Assembly: GCA_037389465.1 (NCBI GenBank)
Contig: JAZARR010000080.1
Span: forward strand, 1,426,001-1,490,000
Source of the DNA: Baylisascaris procyonis
Taxonomy: Eukaryota; Nematoda; Chromadorea; Rhabditida; Ascarididae
Reading direction: 5' to 3'
DNA length: 64,000 nt
The notes under the pieces were generated by a model, which saw only the letters and a list, made by a program, of their open reading frames with translations, made no database searches and was not told the DNA's origin. Below, in pieces: positions 24,111 to 37,500 of this stretch (the stretch's first letter is position 1; every line of letters starts with the position of its first letter). The translations under genes and the position numbers were made by a program.

Positions 24111-27100
24111 AGTCTCCATTTCCGGTTGATGTACTTCAAGAAAATGATACATTATAAGAGGAGTATATGCGTAAGCTTCAACATCGCGGTAGAGCATTTT
24201 TCCAAGATATCTGGAACAAAAAGATAAAATTGGCATCCATCAGCCAACTTAAAGAAAGAACAAACTTTATACCTTTAGAAATATTCTTATTGCAAGAGTT
24301 CCTTTGTGACCGGTAAGACCGCCGAACGATGAACGCGATAATCGAGAATCGATCTTGTCGACCGTTGAGAATACGTGCAACCGAGCAAATATAAGCAAGA
24401 GATTTGAAGCTAACGATCCCTTACAAAGCAATGATTTTCCATTGGCAATCATCCATGAGCAGAAGCTAGCTTGCCATGTCGCTTCAGCTCGTACAACTCC
24501 GAGCAGTTCGGAATGTGATAACTCCTTCAAACAGCAATAATTTATGTAGTAGGTCGGTAGGTTTAATTAAAATGATGCAAATTCGTTTCAACCTTTAATA
24601 GAAATTAAAAGCAACTAACGTTGGTTAAAAACTATAAATCTCGGAAATTCAATGATAGCTAACGCAACCTTTGCTAATGAAAACGTATAAAAGATTGAAA
24701 ATGAATTGCTCAATTGTTTCAATAGTGATGATTGGTGCACTCGAAAACTTATTATAGAGATTCAGTGGTGGTTGGAAGAAACAACTCAAATAACCCTACA
24801 ATCCTATAAATCATTCTTGCAACACTACTTATTTCGTTTTGAACTAGGACGTCCTATATTCTTCACCGAAGTAGAACATCCCTACCCCCACCCCCTCCAC
24901 CAGCTTAACAAATGAGCCTTGTTCTCAATCTTCCACTTGAAGTAAAATTTACCGGTATGTTGCCAGCAGCTCTTAAATCCCCGCTGTTACTTTACGAAGA
25001 TGGGAGCAATTTCACAACATCAGGTGTCATAAACTCTCCCTGGAATGGGAAAGCCTGTTAGGAAAGATTACTAGTACTCCAGTGCAAACTGGCGTAATAT
25101 TAATTCGCGCAACTGACAGATCACGGCAAACGGTTGACCACATATTGAAGGATGCTAAGATCCTATGAGACCTAGTTGCGGTTAGCAAGACATGATGCGG
25201 CCAAAATATGAAATATTTCTGCACTTTACCTGGTTGCCAAAATCACAAGTTTGCTATCTGATGCCGAGGAAATACAATGAAAATGAATATTGTAACTGTT
25301 ATCAAATCAGTATTATTTTACCTCAAGTTGAAAACCATAATTCCGAGCCTCTACGTGTGGCTGTAATCATGAAATACCCTAAACAGCAGGAAAATAAACG
25401 GCCAACTAAACAATTTCGTAAAATTTATAAAAAATAAAGTATACGAAAAAATCTTCATATTTAAAGTGATCTAAGGTTTCTACAAATCCTCTGCAAACGA
25501 ATCTTTCTTCTGCGATTAAAATCACTGCAAAATAGATGCAGCAATCGACGCAATCTTCTGATATTTTAAATGCCTACCAAGTTTTACATCTCAGATCGCC
25601 GCTGCTTATCAACTGTAGCTATCGAACCTACAATGGACCCTAAAATCCGGCTTCATGACTTTTTGAAAGCATAGAAAATTTGACGCACGTTTGAGTGTCT
25701 ATTATATGACTTCTCTTCCAGACAGATACGGATGCATATATAAACCATCCCTTTCCGTCCCCTCTTGTTGGGTGAAATTTTAGTCCAAATTTCACCTCAT
25801 CTTTTAGGGATATGAAATCTCAACAATAGTTTCATATATTTGAAATGAAATTGAAATGAATTAACAATGACACTTCAAATCTACATGCATGCCTCAATAA
25901 GTTGGTTGGGCATGAAATTTCCAAGTTTTGAAAGTCAGGGATCAGCATCAAATTGGGTAAGATGCGAAATTGAATAAGAGACAGAAATTCAGCACCGGTT
26001 AAGAATCGAGAAAATCGAGTCGAGAGACCATCTTAGGATGCATCTTTCTTTTCGATTTTAGTCTACGCTGCAACTTTTCGGATTATCTCAGCCATCATAT
26101 ATCTTGGAAAGGGGATTTTTTTTTTTTTTTTTTGAAGTAGCATTTTTCCTTCGCTAAGTAACCCTTTACCCATGCTGAAAAGTACGCTATTTCACCCAAA
26201 CTTCCCTTCCCCTTCTCGCAAATTTGCATTTCTCTTCGACATTGGGCGTGGGATGGGGGAACGCTTAAGCTCATCTATGCCCCATCATACCACCTGCATA
26301 TCTCAGTACATTTCTCTTCCCTACTTGCACAACCCAAGTACGATCGTTGGCTAGAAAAAGACCAAGATTGACGTCAATGAAGTCCGATGTGCCAAATATA
26401 AACTTATTTTACCGCCACTACCAACTCATTATTGTTCATCGATGAAGTGTGAAATTTGCATATTACCCAATTGGTTGAATAATTATTTCTATGCACCTTT
26501 TACGAGCAATGGTCCAATAAGTCTAAAAATACCAACGTATTCGATCATCTCATATCCTTTTTAGCTGCTTATTCCACTCTATTTATGTGGCAGTTTTTGT
26601 GAGTGCAAAAAAACAACTATTCCCATTTTTGCTGATGGTTTCCCATACCAACCTTTTTCCCTAAAAAACAAAAAATATTTCTTGAAATCAGAATGGATAA
26701 ATCATGAACCTAGCTAGCTTAGTGGAATTAACAATTAAAGCAATCGCACCTCGCACCACACAACAACAATTAATTAGCATATAAGAGAGACTTATAAACA
26801 TCAATTGTGTAAATATAGTCGCAATAGCCTAGACTATTTTTGGTTCGATCCGTAATATTGGCTACTGTGGGCTAATCTCATTTCGCATCAAAACGAAATG
26901 CCCATTTGTAACTATTGCTCTCAACAATTTTCCAGTAATTTTTCAGTATTACATTATTTTTTTAAAGTGGCGCCATAATTCTTCGGAGCAATTGTAGCAA
27001 ATTTCATCAGTGACCAAGTCATACCTCCGCATCGCCCATCCCCCACCTCCCATTCCCCATTCCATAACCTATGTTTTCGTCGTAATGTTGCAGAAAAGTT

Positions 27101-27268
27101 GACTTCCGATTTAAAAAATGACATTTCACTTACCTGCAATGCAATGACAGCAATATCTGAATTGGCCACATCCTCTTCATCCAGCAACTGATAGATCTGA
27201 TCGCTTTCCGTTCGCCGAGAATTTATATTATATGTTATACAAACAATTCGCCAACTGTCAACATTCAT
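16857..27268 (-). CDS. cil-1: inositol polyphosphate 5-phosphatase with SKICH domain (CIL-1/INPP5K type)
   Basis: Predicted to remove the 5-phosphate from membrane phosphoinositides. Five exons give 410 residues: 27268-27134, 24524-24273, 22671-22475, 19633-19489 and 17360-16857; all joins keep phase. The catalytic domain (about 5-295) shows the family blocks in order: ITYNIN near residue 11, LQEL at 44-47 (Mg-binding Glu46), SHLPP around 139-143, WLGDMNWR at 177-184, PTYR at 238-241, PSWCDRIL at 255-262 and ISDHFPV at 281-287. Residues about 300-405 match the C-terminal SKICH domain of SKIP/INPP5K, which targets membranes in mammals. Length is close to human INPP5K. C. elegans CIL-1 is the recalled nematode counterpart and acts in ciliary polycystin localisation. 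The ATG lies 15 nt after a GTTTAG acceptor. Exon 4 carries an acidic, charged stretch (NDDEMDALVDEVDQL). The adjacent upstream minus-strand gene is bath-42-like. Confidence 0.92.
17791..17870. repeat. 40-bp perfect tandem duplication
   Basis: A unit starting agttttttaaacgttaccct occupies 17791-17830 and 17831-17870 without a mismatch, in the last intron of the 5-phosphatase gene. This implies a very recent duplication. Confidence 0.95.
19938..22177. repeat. ~205-bp minisatellite, about 11 copies
   Basis: An ATCTCTAGA-like landmark recurs at 19971, 20178, 20393, 20586, 20787, 20993, 21205, 21404, 21608, 21810 and 22020, a mean period of about 205 bp. Each unit also has CAAAAAAGCTAT, CCTTCACAAAA, ACTACTCC, a C-rich run and ACACAATTAAATCGAT-like ends. 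Copies differ by substitutions and by C-run length. The whole array sits in intron 4 of the 5-phosphatase gene; on the transcribed strand every unit carries a G-rich tract. Open frames on the minus strand here repeat with the array and are not genes. Confidence 0.95.
24050..24108. repeat. (AT)n dinucleotide microsatellite
   Basis: About 29 uninterrupted AT/TA units lie in intron 2 of the 5-phosphatase gene, shortly after its exon 2 donor on the minus strand. Confidence 0.97.
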
Positions 27269-27283
27269 CGCTTTATTCCATTT

Positions 27284-27285
27284 CT
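27284..27285 (-). other. probable trans-splice acceptor of the 5-phosphatase gene
   Basis: On the minus strand GTGTTTAG ends here and the ATG follows after a 15-nt leader. This supports the chosen start and suggests a spliced leader is added, with no further upstream coding exon needed. Confidence 0.55.
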
Positions 27286-27737
27286 AAACACCTAAATTAC
27301 TGAGAGCCGTCAAATGTTTGTGAGAAACGCTGCGATTTCATACGTAAATGACGATTACCTGGTGAATTTCTCCTTAAAATCCAACACGATAAGTGAGAGT
27401 TAATGAAGATTAATTCCACTTGCTCCAGGCTGCTAATATTTCTTCAAAAAAAAAAATATTACGACTCCATACCTCAGCTCAATCGAATGGAAACAACTGC
27501 TTTATCAACTGTCGATAATTTATAAAATTCCCCCTCATTGCGCTCTTACTCTTTCAACTCTCTAATCTTTTTTCTTCCCTTCAAACTGTAATTTGCATAT
27601 TGCACTAATAAGTAAGCGTCGAGCATACTGCAGTAAAGATCGCAGGATTGCATAAACTCGACAGTGTTCCCAATTATTTCGCTCTTAATACCGTATATAA
27701 AAAATTTTACTCCTCCATTTGTTTTCTAAGGTTATTC

Positions 27738-27901
27738 AGAATAGCCGACCTCTCACCGAGGCGAATAAAAAAGCATTGAGAATGCTCGCATGTGTTCTTT
27801 TCATAATCCTTACTTTCTCACCGCAACATGACTCAAGAATACTGGCAGAATTTACTGGACAATCGGCGGCTAAAAATACAGAGGATGTGTCATTTGTTTA
27901 A
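27738..27901 (+). other. coding-like segment with a hydrophobic stretch, possible exon or relic
   Basis: After a TTATTCAG acceptor-like site, one frame stays open for 53 codons to a TAA. It has a basic lead (ANKKALRM), a hydrophobic run (LACVLFIILTF) and a charged tail. A second frame from ATG 27828 encodes a basic 41-residue stretch up to a GTAATC donor-like site at 27951. Only one can be real. The layout loosely recalls the membrane-anchor segment of ATF6-type bZIP proteins, but no bZIP exon was seen upstream. It may be a terminal exon, a pseudogene fragment or chance. Confidence 0.22.
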
Positions 27902-30453
27902 GGCTCGAAAGAAGGTGGAACTACATCGCCGCTCCCCAACAAGGCCTAAGGTAATCACGTGTGCGCTACATATCATATCTATAGGTCATATGGCATATGT
28001 GCAGGAAAATGTTTTTCCAATTTTATAAAGTATATGAAGACAGTGAATCGTCACAAGCAAGTCCCTACCTCTCCCTGGATATACTGCTTTTTGGGATTTT
28101 ACAATTTATATTACGATACATCGATTATGACGATACGGCGCTGAAACTCGATAGAAAATCCTCATCTTTCTAATAAACCTGTTCCCCTTCAACTCTTTGG
28201 GAGTTGTAAACCCGTGGGTTTACTTTCCAAGTTCGATGATGTTGAAAAAATCACCTTAACGAGTGAACAACGCTGCAAATCTATCACAGCTTTCTTCCGC
28301 AATAGCTACGTCGCAACCTCGTGCCACGCAATACTCAGATAAGGCATATTTCCTGTTCTGTTCCTTCGAGCCATCAAATATATGCTTTAGCTCCAATACC
28401 TACATCGAACAGACAGCACATCTTTCAGCAAAACGCTATCGTAAAAACTAAACACCTTTATCTTTTCAAGACCAAAACGCTAACACCTGAAATCATTCGG
28501 GATCCCTGGAATGAAATTTCTCGGTCTCTCCTATCCAATATATCGGTAAAACCACAAAAAAATATCTGACGTAAAACGCAAAGTTATGAGGTAATTTATT
28601 GAGCGTCGACAATAGATATAGAATCCCCGATCACAACCCAAAGTTAAAATCATCCCATTACCAAGAAACCACACAATAAAACAAGGATCATATTTGACCG
28701 TTTTCTGATTTAAGAGGAAGCAAAGAAGAGGAAATGTCAATAATAATGCTGGGTGACCGCGTGTTCGACAAGATTCCTTCTCAAAGATACCAAACAATCC
28801 ATACAAATAAGAAAAACTTCCAATAAATCAATGAACACATTCGACGTGTTGCAATATTACTAAGCAAATGTAAACAACAATAAAATGAAATACAACAGGG
28901 CAGTTCAAAAAATTTTTTTTTATTTGTAATAACAAACAGTTGCCTTGGAAAATCGAAACAGAAAGTCTCCTTTAGTAACGCATAAAACACATCAAAAAAC
29001 AACCGCATTAAGAGGGAGGGATTAAAGTGCATTGCAGCAACAAACTCGTGTAAAATAAATTTGATGATGCAAGGGGGAATTTCATAGATGAACATTCCAC
29101 ATTCCTTAACCTAAAGGCATCGGTAACTGCGAAACGAAGATCTTATTCTACAGTGTGAAGATATTGTGGATGCCACCAACGAATATCTTCGCAGAATCCC
29201 AGCATCACATTCACACCAACCATTGTATCCTCGCTCACTTCCCCGCTCCACATTGCTTGCCCATAAATGCAAAGGGTATTACAAGACAAGAATGCAAAAA
29301 AAAAAAAAACAACCGTGAACTGCATTCTACAAAATAATTGAACCAATCAGACTGGAGCGAAAATTTTCAGAACTCATGCGACTGGGAAGCAACAGAGTCA
29401 ACTCCCATCTAAAAGCCTAGCAAGGCGTGATTCCAAAAAATGCTGGAGGTCATGTCCTTAAACAGTATGTGTAATCCTCCCTTGAATTCGAAAGACTTTT
29501 CGCTTCTCTAATTATTGTATCCAACTAAACTGTAAAAGTACCGAAAAGAACAACTGGCAAACAATTGAGACAACGATAAACAATACAATAATAAAACAAT
29601 GCGGCGAAACTTGTAGATTAAAATTGAATCCATAAACAGCGGCTCAGCAACACTATGACCAATACACCCAGTCTCATCTCAGCTCAAGCATTCAGCATCA
29701 TTACCATACCATCCCTCCCCTTATCCGCCACCACCCTTCTATTTCATCCTCTAGTTGAAAATTTCCTAACGTTCGCCATGCAAAAAAAAAAAAAATAACA
29801 CAACAAAAAATTTACTAATTATAAGTACTGAACCATTTATACAGCAAATTTTTCAGCAAAATAACATAGCAAGAAAATGAGGTCAGTGGATGGAAACAAT
29901 TTACGTCACCCTGCTCTTCCTCCTCCCATTTCGGTCGATTCATTCGACTCTTGCCATCTTATAAGTCCATTATTACGACTGGATTTTTAGTTCGTTGAAG
30001 CCTCTTCCCAAAAATTTTGATTTTAAGCAACGATAGTCGAATGAGCAGCCAAAGTATAACATAAATGCGCCAGTGCATAATACTAATTAGAGTATTGAAT
30101 TTTGCAACAACTTATATTTGTCACAATTCCACAAATAATGAAAAACCAAAAAAAAGAAGAAACAGCGCATAGCAATCACAACACTGTGCATCAGGATCAT
30201 AGGGCAAAATACGCGGGGCAGCATAGTTGCACCAATGGGATATCAATTCATGCACGTCGATCATTTATAGCATTAGCAATTATACAACTATAATAATCCC
30301 ATTATAACATAAATACATACCTTCCACCAGAAATATGGCTTCTACATCACCTAATACACTAAACGCCAAATACCCTATATCAAATACCCTCAACAAAAAG
30401 TGACCATACATCGATAGTGCCAAAATCAGACTTTTAATGCGTAAACGGACGGC

Positions 30454-30474
30454 GGGGGAGGGGAGGGGGATGGG
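30454..30474 (+). other. G-quadruplex motif
   Basis: Four G-runs of 5, 4, 5 and 3 bases are separated by one- or two-base spacers on the plus strand. This is a textbook intramolecular G-quadruplex pattern, in an otherwise AT-rich spacer. Confidence 0.8.
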
Positions 30475-31508
30475 AGAGTTGAGTTACATCCCAGAAATAA
30501 GAATAATAAAGTGCTGTAAACATTACAATAATTGATTTTATAAACATCAAAACAGCTTTTTGTGTTGCTATAGGCATAAAACTTTGCTAAAAGAATAAAT
30601 TACCCCTTAACGAAATTTGCCCCCGGTATCACGGGAAGCTAAGCACCTCACATTAATGGTGTCTGACGCTGTGTGAAAAAGATTCGACAAAAATATGCTT
30701 GAATTTTAAAAAAGCGTTGACAACCTTTGATAACATTTAATACAGCAAAAGTGAAAATATATGAACAAGACAACGATGCAACTCTTTAAACCGACTTTGA
30801 AAAACAATCGTAATACAGCCTCTTTACGAAAATCTTTGCAACTGACGTCGCAGTCACCCACAATTTCTCTTACTTAAAACCACAATGAGAAGCCAATCAA
30901 ACTGCTAGACATATCCCCCCAAAAAATAAAAAAGTTTCCCTAATGACTCTTATGTACATCAGTAACTATATGTACATCAGTAATGATCCAGTGCAAATCA
31001 GTGAAGGATTCTGTTGAGATGATATATGTCTGTCAACAAAAAACAAATTTTACTGCCCTACGCGTTATATATTTCATAGCAATCAGAACAACCCTTAAAA
31101 CTCTGTCATTCCAACCAATTCTACATACTAATATCGGATGAATGCAACCAATCATTCAGTGCAATACTACTGCTGAAAGTAGTAAACAGCATCATTGCTG
31201 CGATAAACTTCAGTCTGAAGCTCAACTGCTAAAAATACTCCTATTTCGATGCATTAAAATATGCTGGTGCTCGATGCCATTGTCACTAAGTCATGAGAAA
31301 ATGCGAAATAAATGCATCCACTTCGAGAAGAGATATATAACCGCAAGTTAGAAACTTTTAATGCTACGCCAATATATTGGCGTTGCAAAATATATCAATT
31401 AGTGGTTAATGAACATGCTTTGAACAAAATGTAAAAATGAAGCATGCAGCCCGTAAACGCGAACATGGGAACAAGCATAAAAAAGGGAGATAGAGATAAA
31501 CAAACAAG

Positions 31509-34500
31509 CTATCTAAGAGTTCTTCGAAGACGCTTTCTGAGTATAGGACGCGAATCGTGCATCGAAGAGCTTGAACCAGCAATTGCACTGTCATCACTGC
31601 CGCAGACTGAGCAATCCGACAAGCTCGACGATGAACCCTCTCCAGCTAGCACTGATTCGAGCAAGTCGTTGGCCAACTCGGAACGCTCTCGCTTCATCTG
31701 TTTCCATTCTGCTGATCGCAATACGTCGCGATGATGTTGCATCATATAACGTGTACATGCCTATAAAACAACATTTCACTTTAACCAAGATTCTCAAACA
31801 CTCCATTTGCATTTAAAAATCACTACCGGGTGGTTCTGAAGGAAGGACGGATGGCCGGTAACAGCAACATTTATGAACTCTGCAAAGATGATTTGAATCA
31901 ATGGAAGCTATACAGTCAGTCAAGTGATGCTGATGAAAGACCTCATCACAGTTTAACAGAAGATTACATCACTTCAAGATATTTAACCTCAGCACCAAAA
32001 TACTCTACGACGACTGCTACAACAGAAAATGTTTACTTGAAAGATGAGGCAAGGCATGCTTCTCTTTTTAACTATGCTGTGATCAGTGACTTGTGAATGG
32101 AACATATGCTCCAACCTACACCACCATCTTCAATAACGGAAACAATGCAAAAGTGAAACGATACTTATTCTCGTTAACAACAGCGACCAACCAACAACAC
32201 CAAAAACATCTAGACAATCGATTAAAAATGTTGTCAACCTTTAATATCCCTAAACATCCTTCGTTTACATCTCACCTGAGTTCGAACAATGCTGCTTCAA
32301 TTCAGGAATACTCCTCATGATTCATTAGAAGGAAATTATTGAGCAGTTCGTGATTCACTTTCCTACCTACTTATTCACATCTTTAGACTAATTTCACAAT
32401 TTTGCGCTTTTCATGAAAATAGAAACATAACACAGTGAAACGGAAAAGAATGTGGGTCGATGAATTAGAGCAGGGGAAAGAGGGAAGGATCCCAAACCTC
32501 CCATAAACCAACAACTCTAAATCACGCTGCATAAGTAGTAACAAAAATACGCTCATGATAGCAACTGCTCAAGTTATAACGTGCTGAACTTTTCCAAGAC
32601 TTCAAAAATTTCGGCGTCGGCTCAATAAAGGAAACTGAAACCGAATTCACAGCAGAATTCACTAGGTCACGTAAATTTTAGCACAGATTTTTACACCGCG
32701 AAAGTGAAGCCATATGCATTACATCACTGTGCAGATCGAGTCAAATTGTGCTGGGTTGTGTGCATACCTAGGGAAGGCATTACAGGTTATCTAGACATTC
32801 CATCAATATAACTCATAAATGGTTCCATTAGCAGGTGCAATTTGAAAATTTGAAGAGATGAACCTGTTTGAGGATGGATGCGGAGTACGTATCGGCGAAT
32901 ACAGCTGTTGATGCGACATTCTTACTATTAATTGTCGTTGCCAGATACCGCTCACACTGCTCCTTTAATGGCAATATGGCATATTTGTCTGCGATTGCCA
33001 ATACGTCTTCTGCATAACCCTCGACCAACTCAGTTGATCCCGTGTAAATATAGTCGATCATTGCTCGAACCTCAACAACGATTCTGTTTCATATATACAG
33101 CACAAAATCGTATAAAAGCCTTTTAAACACTTCCAAGAACTGATTATTCCAAGCATTACAGGAGTTGTACAGCATACCTAATAAACTCCAAACCGGGAAA
33201 AACTGCCGAAGAAATGTGGAACACTTCATGTAGGAGTCTTTTTACACGTTACAGATGGTCGTCTAAGCGTAGTAAATATCTACAAAATATGACAAAGCAA
33301 TGACAACCTTGGTGACTTAAGTATGATTTTTTGACTGCCTGAGAATTTTCAGTGTATTAGCAAAATTTTTCTAAACAGCTGTACACAGGACCTATCATCT
33401 GACATGTACAATACTCCTTCCTACCCACCTCAGATGAAGGCTCCTTTAGTCACAGCTGTCGGATTTTGCACCTGAAGGTCCAAAATCTAAATGTGCAACT
33501 AAAAAACCAAAAAGGCAGTATTGAGTAACTAGAAATTGTTGAATATGATCAGAGGCGACGAAAGGCACGTACCGGCTCAAACCTGCAGTCTTGTATATCA
33601 ATCACTCCCTTCTGCGCTTCGACCATACATTCCTGTGCGAACATCGAGCGAAATACTTCGCTGTGTTGACCCAAGATACATCGGTGTGCCCGTAACGTCT
33701 TATTCCCTACCTAAACATATCATCACGATTTTCACTTAATTTTTTAGTGGTACTGCAATAAGACAAATAACGTTCCTGCTCAAATAAAGAGTAAAATCAA
33801 GCAAAACACCGTGCTAAGACCTAAATTAGTTCCTGAAAAATTAATTTTAGGATGCTAAAAAGTACCACAAGCACTCGTTAAATGAAACTATTTCTGAAAA
33901 ATGCTGAGCAACTGATCTCATGCGGAAAAGGAAGCGAGAGAAACGGAAACATAAATGATCCCAGCCTTGTTCAATCCTTCAGGCACACAGCCACTATCTT
34001 TTGCTCACTCAACTGCCAAATTTTAACGGTGAGGCTCAAAGGTTTCAAAGCATAAACATAAAGCCGTTCATACGAACAGTTACTTTTAACTGAATGCTGA
34101 TGGCAAAAATTATTAGACCTCCAGCGAAGAAAGCAATACATAAATTTCGGGGAATTCCCATTCCTTCTCTGATCTTAGAGGCTCGCGAAGAATTTGGAGG
34201 GGATTTCGAGTTTTTTTTTTTCGTGATTGCGCATATACATTCTCTAGTTTTACCCATTTTTGCGCTTTATTCAGCGTTTTTTGCGATATTGTCGCTTTTC
34301 CGTTTACCTCTAATTGTTATCTCCCATATCTTTTTGCTGATCTTCTGGTAAAATGAATAAACGCCGATTACAGGTAACCATTAAAAACAAATCATAGCGT
34401 CTCTCGCTTTCCTATATCCTGTTGAATGTATTCTGGTATCCATTCGATACAACGAGAACCCTACTTCTCTCTTCCCCCTTCCCCCCCACTCATTATTGCT

Positions 34501-37500
34501 TATGTTTCTTCAGATTTCCAAAGGTAACGAAAACTATTCTGCGCATTCGATCAGATTTGCGCTGAAACACCAAAAAGCTCTCTCAACAAAACCTCTCCCA
34601 GAATAAATATTTTTTTTAAAATCTCTCTTTGAAAAAACAGCATACTCTTTCTGATTTAAGCCGATTTTGGCTAATTAAAACAAAGTTCAAATATGCGAAC
34701 CATTTGCAGCAGTCTTGAAAACTAACATCCGGAAAATCTAGACACGAAAATATTTTAAACAACAAATGAAACTGTATTTATCGCAATATCCGCCAGTGAT
34801 TAACTTAGCAGTCGCCGACGGTAGGAGATGATGTACAAATGTAAGACATTTGCGCCCAATCACGCGCTTTAAGCCTCGAGTGAACATAGCACAGCGCCAA
34901 ATACATCACCGATTTGCATAACCCATTTCAGCTTACCTTTATACTGCAATCCGCGAATAATTCATTATCAAGCATCTCCTTCAACGAATCACGAATCGAT
35001 AATTCACTTTTGTCTTCGAAGTCTTCGCTCGGCTCCGGTTCGATCGCCTGTTCAACGCTGATCTTCGATCCAGGAGGAAAATATTCCACCTCACAGATCA
35101 GAAGAAGTGCGCCATCAGGTTTCAAAGCAGCCATCATCTTTTCACGCGAAACCTTTAATACATTCGATTCGTATAGCATTCATCTATGTTTCACAATTCT
35201 AATCCGCTTTAAAAACCATCCTTCAAAAAAGAACCACGTTCAAGGACATTACAGACCCCATTATCTTTTCAATGCCATTTTAAACAGCAGCTCCTTCTTT
35301 TTATCTGAAGACATGAAAAACCGATCCCAATGACATTATCCTCTTAGATGCTGGCACTTTCACCTGAAAATTCCGTACACCTGTAAGAAAACCGATTAAT
35401 TACCTGTTTTGCATAATGACTCATATATTAAATTAGCGCCTTCTATAGCCCAGCAATTAGTTTTTCACGCCCTACGAAATACCACGTGGAAGAAAATTTA
35501 CCTGGAACTTGCCACGTCCTTGTTGATTGGTAAAATCCTTAGTGTCACGGCACACGCTCACCCTCAATGAGTTCGCATCCAGCGCATAGATTTGGAATTC
35601 CGTCATTATCGGCTCTTCACCCCGCTAAACTCCATCAACATAAACTTTGAGCAGTTATTTCGCATTAGTTTATAATACTTCCGTAAGTTTTCAACCTTTC
35701 ACAACACATAAAGATACTATCCTAACTTCCTCGCTTCCTCTCCCAAAAACGTAAGAAAAATTCAAAAATGCGGCTATGCAAATTTTGAAACATGAGGTAG
35801 CTTTTTTGCTGACAACTGGGAGAAAAATGTCATGTAAAGACCAATCCACAGAAATCTGCTTGGAAATTTGCTCAAACTATTTGAGAGGCGGCGAATGGGA
35901 AGATGGGAAATGCCACAGAATGGGAACATGCATGCCTCATGGCAGAATGAAACTTCATCCACCATCCATCATCTTCTTTTATGTCATTCCCTCTTTATAG
36001 GACATCTGCTGTTGTCATGAGAACAGTGTTTATTCTCATATAATTTTGATTTTACAATTCTCAACAAAGCACAAATCTTCCTTTAACTGAGACAAGATCA
36101 CATCCCTTTCGCTTAGGCTTAGTTCTACACCATGTCACCATTCTCACTCATCCTCCCTCTTTTAATTATGCTGAAAAAACCCGTGAAATAATTGCTGCAG
36201 CATTGCTGCCTCATAACTAGAGATTTTGCAGCCAATGATGAATCTTTCGCCAAACCCAGACATGTGCATAGTTACAGTCGAAGGTCCATGCAACAAAAAC
36301 AATAGCTTTCAGCTTTTCACTCAGACCATATTACCAAAACAAATCGCCAGAAATGCAGTCAAATCTTTTAAAGCAGACGAAGGCCAATCGAAGAGTGAAC
36401 AGAGGACAAGTGAAGAGGAAAGCGAGGAGGGGAATAGGCATATCTTAAATAAAACTCATTTTAGTAATGAACTTACAAAGTTTCTCCGACATTACCACAA
36501 ATAAAAAATATGCGAACGCAAATGGCACAAGCAACAACAGTTCGTTATTTTGAAGAATTTCAAAAGTTATAAAGAATAATTATCAGTCCCCTACTCTCTC
36601 CCTTTTTATCGGCCCCACCTCCACACATAAAATATTCCATGTGAGAGGTCCCTCCCTTTTACCCGCCGAAAATCACCTTTCCGCACCAGCAAATCATCAT
36701 CCACGACGGAATTTGTCACAGTTAATAATAATATTATAATATACCTTAATGCAAGTGACTATCGCACCAATATCATTTCGAACGCATGCCGCAATACTTG
36801 GAATAAAATCTTCAGCAGTCACAAACTTTTCTAGGTTTTATCCAAGGTTCGATTTATTGACAGGTGGAGGGCGGATTCTCTTTCCCGAAATTAATGAACG
36901 GTAACTGATCAAAGAAGGCCCTCTTTAAAAGTAGTAACCCATTCACTTGCAAACCGATGCAATTAAACACCGTAAAGCGCTTGAATAAAAGAAGAACAAA
37001 AGAGAAACTAGAAAAATCAGAGAAAGATCCAACCTGAAGCCCAACTTGTCGAAGAAAAAACGATACATTGCCAGCATCCTCTTCACGTTTTCCATTCGGA
37101 TAAACGTGTAATTCCCATGTAACCGTTGGTGCCTGTGGACATCCGAACTGCTTACTGATTAGATTATGACCGTTTTTGAACAATTTCATCAATTTTTCGA
37201 ACTGCAAGACTACTAATAGTAATTTATTACGAAGGTACATCCATCACCGCCTTCCGCACACATGTACTGCGATGCTCAATTATACCACCTTGCATTCAAA
37301 TTCAGTCACTGTCTCACTTCCCATATACTCGCAAAACACTGTTTTAATGACGCAGTTATGTTCTTTATTGATACAATCAGCTAATCGTGAGAACAGTTCC
37401 GGTTAAGAATTTAAGGACACTATACACGGGCGTCTAGAAATTGCCGCCGGCGAGATTCGTCAGGTTCAAGCTCATCGATGCCGTTGTATCAGGAAAACGG

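Larger units (their letters stand above)
27286..31508. other. intergenic region between 5-phosphatase and MATH-BTB genes
   Basis: The 4.2-kb spacer separates two minus-strand genes. It is far longer than a typical nematode operon gap, so the two are probably transcribed separately. It holds a G-quadruplex motif near 30.46 kb and a short plus-strand coding-like segment at 27.74-27.90 kb, listed separately. Hydrophobic minus-strand frames at 28.5-29.1 kb are T-rich and unsupported. Confidence 0.5.

Noticed and set aside
23892..24236. 114-codon minus-strand ORF after exon 2 of the 5-phosphatase
   Set aside because: Half of it is translated (AT)n microsatellite, and the catalytic domain continues in phase from 24273 directly to 22671.
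28531..29095. Two overlapping hydrophobic minus-strand ORFs
   Set aside because: T-rich, in different frames, without splice or start support.
34914..35333. 139-codon plus-strand ORF
   Set aside because: It is the antisense shadow of the MATH-BTB exon at 34937-35152.
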